From positions 1 to 34,668 of the forward strand of contig JAEEQG010000002.1 of assembly GCA_016285185.1 (NCBI GenBank): DNA of 34,668 nt. The letters are read 5' to 3'. The notes below the pieces were generated by a model that was not told the origin of the DNA, searched no databases, and saw nothing but the letters and a program-made list of their open reading frames with translations. Below, in pieces: positions 13,810 to 19,833 of the stretch. Position numbers and translations under genes: made by a program. Numbering within the stretch: the stretch's first letter is position 1; the number at the start of each line of letters is the position of its first letter. The DNA is from Spirochaetota bacterium. GTDB taxonomy: Bacteria > Spirochaetota > Spirochaetia > Treponematales > Treponemataceae.

Positions 13810-15129
13810 ATGAAAAAGTTTTTCACTGTATTTGTGCCTCTTTCTGTTGCGGTTCTTTGTTTGTTTTGTGTTTATGTGTTCAGGCTCAAAAATGAGACTC
13901 CTGTTTGGAAAAATTACAGGATTCTATGTGTCCGCAAAACTGTCAGTGAAAAAAATGTTCTTACAAAACTGGAATCTTTTGGAATTTACGATACAGTTAC
14001 ACTCAAAAATCAAACCTCATTCGGCAAAAGTATGTTTTGTCCTGTTGTTCCTTTTGCACAGGATTATGTAGATAGTTTTTCCCCTTTTTTTTTCGATGAA
14101 AGCGGAACTTTTCAAATCTATTATTTGCCGATTACTGCTGATTTAAATAAAAAGCTGGAAAAGCTTTTTTCCTTGGAATCTGTTGATGACTGGAAACTTG
14201 AAAATGTTTCTGCCGTATCTTATTGGATTTTGCTGATACCCGCCGTTGTTTCAATTTTCTTTTTTATTCTGGGACGGAAAAAATTCCTCTTTTTTATTAT
14301 GCAGGTTCCGTTTTTATATCTGAGTTTTTTTTCACCGCAGTTTTATGAGATTACAGTGTCGGTTTTATTTGCATTGATTGCTTTTTATATCCAGCATTTT
14401 TTTAAGAAACCTGACTGGATAAAGTTTTTGCTGACAGATCCCGTCTTTCTCTTGATGATCGCAGCTATAGCAATTCTTCCGTTCTTTTCCGGTATAAAAA
14501 GCTTTTTGCTTATTTACGGTACTCTTCTCGTTTCGGCTTCATTTTTCTTTTTGTATTTGTATTTTTACCAAAAATCATCGGTAATAAAATACATTTACAT
14601 AGCTTCTGCAAAAACTGTTGCTTTTACGGTTAGGCAGAAATCTCAATTCCTTTTTATAGGGCTTTGTTCATTTTTAATTATAAGTGGATTCTTTTTTTTG
14701 AGAGGTAAAATTTTTTCTTCAGGCGGATTAGACGGCTTGTCTATTCCTTGTCCAAAAGAGTATAATGATGCTATTGATTTTAGTATTGATTCATACGAAT
14801 CGTTAGTGGCTTCGAAACCTGAAGGTTGTCTTGCCGATTTGAGCGATTATGTTTCGTACAAATGGAAAAAGGACATTTTCCCGTTTGTGTCTATGAATAA
14901 GGAGCTGCCTCCTGCAAAAAAGGGAAGTTCCATATTTTATCAGCATTATAAGGAAAATGTTGAAGAAAAACGAATCCATTTTTCGGAAGAAACTGTTTTT
15001 ACGTTCAACAATGATTATGTGACAACTAAAGTTTCGGAACTTGATCAAAGTAAAGAAGCTACAGTAGAAAAACTTTTGTTTGAGCAGAAAAAATTTATCG
15101 CTGTTTATTATGCCGGTATAAGGAAATAG
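13810..15129 (+). CDS. Unknown polytopic membrane protein upstream of rnfC
   Basis: A 439-residue protein that I do not recognise. It has an N-terminal signal/anchor helix (about 4-24) and an extracytoplasmic region of about 110 residues (25-135). About seven or eight closely spaced hydrophobic helices follow (140-315), and then a soluble C-terminal domain of about 120 residues ('PCPKEYNDAIDFSIDSYESL', later 'FPFVSMNKELPPAKKGSSIF'). There is no cofactor-binding motif, no CxxC and no SGAT. It begins 25 bases after the YuiD-like gene and ends eight bases before the rnfC ATG, with AGGATT between, so it is very probably cotranscribed with the rnf genes. It could be an accessory or assembly subunit of that unusual complex. 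Confidence 0.75.
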   Translation: MKKFFTVFVPLSVAVLCLFCVYVFRLKNETPVWKNYRILCVRKTVSEKNVLTKLESFGIYDTVTLKNQTSFGKSMFCPVVPFAQDYVDSFSPFFFDESGTFQIYYLPITADLNKKLEKLFSLESVDDWKLENVSAVSYWILLIPAVVSIFFFILGRKKFLFFIMQVPFLYLSFFSPQFYEITVSVLFALIAFYIQHFFKKPDWIKFLLTDPVFLLMIAAIAILPFFSGIKSFLLIYGTLLVSASFFFLYLYFYQKSSVIKYIYIASAKTVAFTVRQKSQFLFIGLCSFLIISGFFFLRGKIFSSGGLDGLSIPCPKEYNDAIDFSIDSYESLVASKPEGCLADLSDYVSYKWKKDIFPFVSMNKELPPAKKGSSIFYQHYKENVEEKRIHFSEETVFTFNNDYVTTKVSELDQSKEATVEKLLFEQKKFIAVYYAGIRK

Positions 15130-15137
15130 GATTAAGA

Positions 15138-16433
15138 ATGATATCAATTAAAAAAATTGCGAATTATGTTGCTCCTCCTTTTGAATCTTATGTAAATACT
15201 TTTCTTTCACATCAGTTTACGGTTGCTCTTTCACAGGATGATTTTTCGGAAGTAACCCCGCTCGTCTCAATCGGTGATACTGTAAAAGAAGGGCAGGTTA
15301 TTGCGCGTGACATAGACAGCAATTGCAACATTCATTCTCCTGTTCCCGGAATAATAAAAGATTTTGTTGAATCTCCACTCCCTAACGGTAAAAACGGACG
15401 ATGCATATTGATTCAAATGGAGGGAGAGTTTTCTTATCTGGGTAAAGTTCAAAAAAAACTCAAATGGAATTTTTTGACAGCTGAACAACTCATAAGGTGT
15501 ATTGCTGAAAAGGGTATTATAAATACATTTTCTAAACCGGTGCCTCTTGCAAAACAACTGCGTGACAAATATGAGGGCCGGAATATTATTCTGCGTCTTT
15601 ATGATTACGACCCAACCTGTTACACAGATACATATATTTCAAAAAAATATCTTCAGCAGATTCTTGAAGGAATTTCAATTCTGGCAAGTGTATTTTCCCC
15701 AGGTGCAATCTATTGCCTTTATGACAAAGCACTTTTGTTAAAGGATGTTGGAAAAGATGTAAACACCATTTACAGTGAAAACTTGTTGAATTTTATTCCA
15801 GTTGATACAACAAAGTATCCGTGCGGTGGTTTGGGAGAAATACGTCAGCTTATAAAAAAGAACATGAAGAGGCAGATCCCTTATCCAATTTCTAAAAATG
15901 ATCTGCTGCTTGACTGTGTTACAATGCTGTCCATTTATGAAGCTGTTGTTTTGGACGAACCAATGATGTCAAGGTTCATTACGGTCAGTGGTGATGCTCT
16001 AAAAGAATCCAAGATTATGAAGACCAAAATCGGAACTCCGATTTACAAACTGATTGAGGAATGCGGCGGTCTTGTAGAAAATCCCGGTAAAATCATAATA
16101 AATGGTACAATTTGCGGAAACGCCATAAGCGATATGCATGTTCCGATTACAAAATATGTAAAATCAGTCACATTCCTTTCGGAAAAGGTTTTTGCCGACC
16201 GACGCATTTTTCCGTGTATACATTGCGGAAACTGTTACAGAATATGTCCTGTCCATATTAAACCGAATCTTATTTATGAAGCATATATGAAAAATCCTGA
16301 AATGAGTCCTTATATAGCCGAGATGGCAAGTATCTGTACTGACTGCCGTCTTTGCAACATGAACTGTCCTTCACGACTGCCTTTGTATCAGGCTGTTGAG
16401 CAGGTAAAAAGAATCGGGGAGTCAAAAAAATGA
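15138..16433 (+). CDS. rnfC: RnfC-like subunit lacking the glycine-rich FMN/NADH motif
   Basis: A 431-residue RnfC homologue, the cytoplasmic subunit that normally takes electrons from NADH or ferredoxin. The N-terminal barrel-sandwich is evident ('PLVSIGDTVKEGQVIA', 'IHSPVPGIIKDF'), as are the SLBB part ('ITVSGDALKESKIMKTKIGT', 'IEECGGLVENPGKIIING') and two ferredoxin-type [4Fe-4S] sites: C360/363/366/370 ('CIHCGNCYRICP') and C400/403/406/410 ('CTDCRLCNMNCP'). Where family members have a G-x-G-G-A-x-F-P-T loop and a GAECEPY segment for FMN/NADH binding, this protein has 'IINTFSKPVPLAKQL' (127-141) and 'RLYDYDPTCYTD' (153-164). It therefore probably does not bind NADH/FMN in the usual way. 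It is the first gene of the rnfCDGEAB order, with AGGATTAAG before the ATG. Confidence 0.88.
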   Translation: MISIKKIANYVAPPFESYVNTFLSHQFTVALSQDDFSEVTPLVSIGDTVKEGQVIARDIDSNCNIHSPVPGIIKDFVESPLPNGKNGRCILIQMEGEFSYLGKVQKKLKWNFLTAEQLIRCIAEKGIINTFSKPVPLAKQLRDKYEGRNIILRLYDYDPTCYTDTYISKKYLQQILEGISILASVFSPGAIYCLYDKALLLKDVGKDVNTIYSENLLNFIPVDTTKYPCGGLGEIRQLIKKNMKRQIPYPISKNDLLLDCVTMLSIYEAVVLDEPMMSRFITVSGDALKESKIMKTKIGTPIYKLIEECGGLVENPGKIIINGTICGNAISDMHVPITKYVKSVTFLSEKVFADRRIFPCIHCGNCYRICPVHIKPNLIYEAYMKNPEMSPYIAEMASICTDCRLCNMNCPSRLPLYQAVEQVKRIGESKK

Positions 16434-16457
16434 AAAAAAAAGTATTCAAAACTGCGT

Positions 16458-17483
16458 TTGTCGCCTTTCTGCCATATTGTACCTTCCGTAGGTTCTGCTT
16501 CGTTCGGATTTATATTGGTTTTGCTTCCTCAAGTTTTTATGCTGCTTTTAGGAAAGCATTATGATTCCCTCGTTTTGATACTTATTTCCATTATTGCCTG
16601 TTGTGCCGCTGATTTTGTTGCCAACAGAATGCAGCACAAAAAGATTTTTTTCGATTTAAATTTGGTCATTGAAGGCTTGTTTATAGGAATGTTTATTCCT
16701 CAGTCTTATCCGCCTCTTCTTTTGTTTTTTATTGTATTTGTTGGTATGCTGATTTGCAAATACTGTTTTGGTGGTTTTGCCGCAGGATGGGTTAATCCAT
16801 GTGCCCTTACTGTGATTCTTGCATATTTTATGGGGCGGAGTTGTTTCCCCGGCTTTTTGATTGACACTTCAATGCTCCAAACCGCAAATCCGGCAGGTGC
16901 GCTGTTTTCCGCCAATATAATTGAACCAATACATTCCGATTTTTCAGTTACATCCACTTTGAATTCATTTATGTCGAGATACATGGGAATTGTTGTCCCG
17001 GAAGGTTATGTTACGCTTTTCTGGAATACACAGGCTGTTATTCCGGCCTTCAGATATAATTTTTTGACTCTTATCGCTTCTTTTATTCTTATTCTGCTTG
17101 ATATGATTGACTGGATAATACCGTTCTGTTTCATAGTTGTATATGGTATACTGGTGCGTTGTTTTTCTCTTTTACCTGCCGGCATATTTTGGAACGGTGA
17201 CATCCTGCTTGCCCTTTTAACAAGCGGTACGTTGTTTGCAGCTTTTTTCCTTATGCCTTATTATGGAACCATACCCGCTTCAATTCTTGGGAAAATAATC
17301 TACGGAATAATCGGTGGTATTGTTGCCTTTTTAATATGCGGCTGTGGAACTTCGCCTGCCGGTATTGTCTTTACGGTCATTGTTACAAATGCTTTTTCGT
17401 TGGTTATCCAATATCTGGAAGAACAACTATTTTCAGTTTTCCGTATACCAAAAATAAAACTAAGGGCAGAAAATGAACGATAA
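16458..17483 (+). CDS. rnfD: RnfD-like membrane subunit; start region out of frame at a poly-A tract
   Basis: An RnfD/NqrB-family protein with about nine to ten membrane helices. Family signs are 'LRLSPFCHI' at the start (RnfD begins with SP..H), 'GGFAAGWVNPCALTVILAYF' (compare GGLG.N.FNPA) and 'ILGKIIYGIIGGIVAFLICG' with 'VTNAF' near the end. The expected ATG (16430), overlapping the rnfC stop as ATGA, is out of frame by one base because the following tract has nine A; with eight A the frame would read MKKKYSKLRLSPFCHI. As it stands the first in-frame start is TTG 16458 without a ribosome site. No SGAT flavinylation motif is recognisable; 'FSVTST' is the nearest candidate. It overlaps rnfG by 11 bases. 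Confidence 0.8.
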   Translation: MSPFCHIVPSVGSASFGFILVLLPQVFMLLLGKHYDSLVLILISIIACCAADFVANRMQHKKIFFDLNLVIEGLFIGMFIPQSYPPLLLFFIVFVGMLICKYCFGGFAAGWVNPCALTVILAYFMGRSCFPGFLIDTSMLQTANPAGALFSANIIEPIHSDFSVTSTLNSFMSRYMGIVVPEGYVTLFWNTQAVIPAFRYNFLTLIASFILILLDMIDWIIPFCFIVVYGILVRCFSLLPAGIFWNGDILLALLTSGTLFAAFFLMPYYGTIPASILGKIIYGIIGGIVAFLICGCGTSPAGIVFTVIVTNAFSLVIQYLEEQLFSVFRIPKIKLRAENER

Positions 17484-17925
17484 CAAAAAGAATATATATG
17501 AATTTATAATTACAATTATAGTTTTACTGGTATTTTCTATCGGACTGCTGTTTATTACGACTTTTGCACGGACTCAGTGGAAGACAGGACTTGCAAAGAC
17601 TGTGCGTACTGTTCTTTCCCCATATGAAAACGAGTATGAGGTACTCGATTTTGTTCCTGAAAAAACTCCTTTTGCGATTTCTTCAGCTGTTTTTAAATTA
17701 CGCAAAAAGGGATATCCAAATGATGAGTGCTATGCAGTTATCATAAAGGCAACGGCAATGTACGGGGCAATGCCGCTTGTATATATTTTTGACGGCGATG
17801 AATATATCTTTGCTGGAAAAGTATATGATTTCAGTTCCGAGATTAAGCTACCTCAACCTATATTGGATTTTTGGGCAAAAAGGGCAAAGCTCCTGCTCCC
17901 TGTTCAAAAGGTGGGAACCAAATGA
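17473..17925 (+). CDS. rnfG: Short RnfG-like protein lacking the SGAT flavinylation site
   Basis: A 150-residue protein in the rnfG position. It has one N-terminal membrane anchor (about 10-31) and an extracytoplasmic domain with the RnfG pattern: 'LAKTVRTVLSPYENEYEVLD', then 'CYAVIIKATAMYGAMPLVYI' in place of the usual GY.v....GYGG.i....G, and 'DFWAKRAK' in place of DW...F. Canonical RnfG is about 190-210 residues and ends with D-x-x-S-G-A-T, whose Thr carries covalent FMN; this protein stops before that region. Truncation by frameshift is unlikely, because the stop codon overlaps the next start (ATGA) in the normal operon style. RnfG is normally the periplasmic-face flavin carrier, so its function here must be altered. 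Confidence 0.72.
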   Translation: MNDNKKNIYEFIITIIVLLVFSIGLLFITTFARTQWKTGLAKTVRTVLSPYENEYEVLDFVPEKTPFAISSAVFKLRKKGYPNDECYAVIIKATAMYGAMPLVYIFDGDEYIFAGKVYDFSSEIKLPQPILDFWAKRAKLLLPVQKVGTK

Positions 17926-18536
17926 AAAAAAACTATTTTTACATATACATAGTTGCTGCGCTTACTATTATTCTTCCTTTGCCGCCGTATTTTGCCTATG
18001 GTATTACGGCAGTAATCCAAATTTATCTGCTTGCGTGCGCAGGACTGCTTACAAAGATCCTGCTTGAACGACTGGATATGAAAAAACAAGTACCTGTTAT
18101 TGTTTTGATTATTCTCACAATGTTTACAATCTTTTACAAGCAGCTCCTAATATTATATTCGCCTGTAATGGCTCTTACGGCCGGATATTCGCTTTATCTG
18201 GTTTGTTTTTCTTCTTATGTGCTTGGCAACATTCTTGATTCGGTGGGATTTTCTCCCTGGATGCACTTTTTTAAAACATTCGGCAGAATCACTTTATTTT
18301 CTTTATTTGCCCTTGTATTTTTCATTTTCCGGGATATTATCGCTTTCGGAGCTGTTTCATTGCCATCATCAGACGGTATAAAATATATACACCTGTTCAA
18401 CGTAAAATATGACGGTCATTTTTTTGTTTCGATACCGGGTACACTGATTCTGCTTGGATTAATCTTTGGAATCTTCGCTTATGTAAACCGCAAACTGATG
18501 ATTGTTCAGAGGAGTTATAAATACAATGATATCTGA
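17922..18536 (+). CDS. rnfE: RnfE-like membrane subunit without cluster-binding cysteines
   Basis: A 204-residue, six-helix membrane protein of the RnfA/RnfE/NqrD/NqrE family, identified by operon position and segments such as 'IYIVAALTIILPLPPYFAYG' and 'YVLGNILDSVGFSPWMHF'. The family normally has a cysteine in the first helix (LGLCP) and another in helix four (NCxxLGRA), which together with RnfA hold a membrane-embedded [2Fe-2S] cluster. Here LGLCP has become LPLPP (Cys to Pro21) and the NC..LG segment reads 'SSYVLG' (Cys to Ser98). The frame opens at 17871, but ATG 17922, overlapping the rnfG stop as ATGA, is the sensible start. It overlaps the rnfA start by 11 bases. Confidence 0.75.
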   Translation: MKKNYFYIYIVAALTIILPLPPYFAYGITAVIQIYLLACAGLLTKILLERLDMKKQVPVIVLIILTMFTIFYKQLLILYSPVMALTAGYSLYLVCFSSYVLGNILDSVGFSPWMHFFKTFGRITLFSLFALVFFIFRDIIAFGAVSLPSSDGIKYIHLFNVKYDGHFFVSIPGTLILLGLIFGIFAYVNRKLMIVQRSYKYNDI

Positions 18537-19086
18537 TTTATTTGTCAATTATTTGTTTGCTTCCTCCGTAGTATATGTGTTTGGAATAGGATTAAAACAT
18601 ATCCTTCTTGATTCCGGTTCACTGAAGAATTTTGGTTCAGAAGCCGTATATGTAACACTTTGTGTTATTTTTTCTGCAATGTCGGTATGGGGAATAACAA
18701 ATCTTGTCCTCGTCCCTTATGAACTGGAAGAGTTGTTTCCGCTCTTTGCCGTGATTTTTGTTTTATTGTTCAATTCGATTATAAATACTTTCTTTAAGAT
18801 TCTTTCTTTTAAGCCAGTAAGATCGGTTCTTCTTTGTTTGATAATTGTAATTCTGGCTGTAAACGAAAGTGTTGTTCTTACTGATGTTATAATTATTTCG
18901 CTGACAGCCGTTTTTTCAATGTTTTTGGGTATACCGGTTATTTTTGTCATTAAACAGCGATTACAGAGATCTGCCATTCCTCAGAGTTTCAAAACTGTTT
19001 CTGTTGTCTTTTTCAGTGCCGCCTTCATATTCTTTATTGTTTATTCATGGCAGGTGGCATGGTTTTATAAAGGGGTTTTGAAATGA
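18526..19086 (+). CDS. rnfA: RnfA-like membrane subunit without cluster-binding cysteines
   Basis: A 186-residue six-helix membrane protein in the rnfA position, homologous in topology to RnfE. The first helix 'VNYLFASSVVYVFGIGL' corresponds to the family's VNNFVL..FLGLCPF.GV, with Phe19 where the cysteine should be. The fourth-helix motif (ITVNCAIFG) is replaced by 'IIVILAVNES'. The C-terminal 'IPQSFKTVSVVFFSAAFIFF' matches the family's P..F.G..I..I..G. The frame opens at 18502, but ATG 18526 is used because it fits the family length and has GAGGAG about 12 bases upstream. With RnfE it would form the antiparallel pair that normally carries the [2Fe-2S] cluster across the membrane; all four cysteines are gone. 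Confidence 0.72.
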   Translation: MISDLFVNYLFASSVVYVFGIGLKHILLDSGSLKNFGSEAVYVTLCVIFSAMSVWGITNLVLVPYELEELFPLFAVIFVLLFNSIINTFFKILSFKPVRSVLLCLIIVILAVNESVVLTDVIIISLTAVFSMFLGIPVIFVIKQRLQRSAIPQSFKTVSVVFFSAAFIFFIVYSWQVAWFYKGVLK

Positions 19087-19814
19087 TATTTTTAATAACC
19101 ACACTTATCGGATTTGTGCTTGTTTATTTTTTCTTGTTTATATTCCCTTCAAAGGCTGTAGATAAAAAAATCACTTTTTCAGGAAACGAAATTTTTTCTA
19201 AAAATGACTTGGACATTATATACGCCGAAAGTTCACCGCATGCAACAGAGATGAAAGCCGTAGTAAAGTGCAATCCAGAAAGAAATGTAGTAAAAAAAGG
19301 TTTTACATATGCAGATGTACAGGATTGCAGACTGTTCAAAAATGTATATGAAAGCGAATCAAAATGCAAATGGGGTTGTATAGGTTTTGGAAGCTGTGTT
19401 CCTGTATGTCCGCAGGAAGCAATAATTATTGAAAATAATACCGCTGTAATAACCTCCGCATGTATAGGCTGTGGAAAATGTATAGATTCCTGTCCCAATA
19501 ATCTGATAGATCTTATTCCGAAAAATTCATCTCATTACATAGCTTGTGCCGCACACGGCGGAGATATGATGAAAACAATATGTTCAACCGGCTGTACTGG
19601 TTGTGGAAATTGTACTTCGATAGAAAGCGAAAACTTTTCAGTAAAAAATAGTCTTGCAAAAATTAATTACAGAAGGGGATATATTCAGGGGGAGAAAGCT
19701 TGTACAGGATGCCCTTCAAAGTGTATAGCAGAATGTCAGAAAAAAGAGAAAAACGGCTTTAAATTTTGGAACTTATGCTATAGGATATTACATAACAGAA
19801 AGTTCGGTGATTAA
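19083..19814 (+). CDS. rnfB: RnfB-like ferredoxin subunit missing the N-terminal Fe-S domain
   Basis: A 243-residue electron-transfer protein with an N-terminal membrane anchor (1-21). Canonical RnfB has, after the anchor, a domain with the CGACGYPGC motif; here only about 40 cysteine-free residues (22-62) separate the anchor from 'VVKCNPERNVV', so that domain is absent. The ferredoxin part follows: 'CKWGCIGFGSCVPVCP' (C95/99/105/109) and 'CIGCGKCIDSCP' (C127/130/133/137) form one complete 2[4Fe-4S] module. A second module is altered: 'CSTGCTGCGNC' (C167/171/174/177) lacks its final CP, and 'CTGCPSKCIAEC' (C207/210/214/218) has changed spacing. The start overlaps the rnfA stop (ATGA), with AAGGGG upstream. 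RnfB normally receives electrons from ferredoxin in the cytoplasm. Confidence 0.85.
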   Translation: MIFLITTLIGFVLVYFFLFIFPSKAVDKKITFSGNEIFSKNDLDIIYAESSPHATEMKAVVKCNPERNVVKKGFTYADVQDCRLFKNVYESESKCKWGCIGFGSCVPVCPQEAIIIENNTAVITSACIGCGKCIDSCPNNLIDLIPKNSSHYIACAAHGGDMMKTICSTGCTGCGNCTSIESENFSVKNSLAKINYRRGYIQGEKACTGCPSKCIAECQKKEKNGFKFWNLCYRILHNRKFGD

Positions 19815-19833
19815 AAAGTAAAAGGTCATAAAA

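Noticed and set aside
17473-17925. RnfG truncation by a sequencing frameshift
   Set aside because: The stop overlaps the next gene's ATG in the same pattern as its neighbours, and no SGAT appears in other frames downstream.
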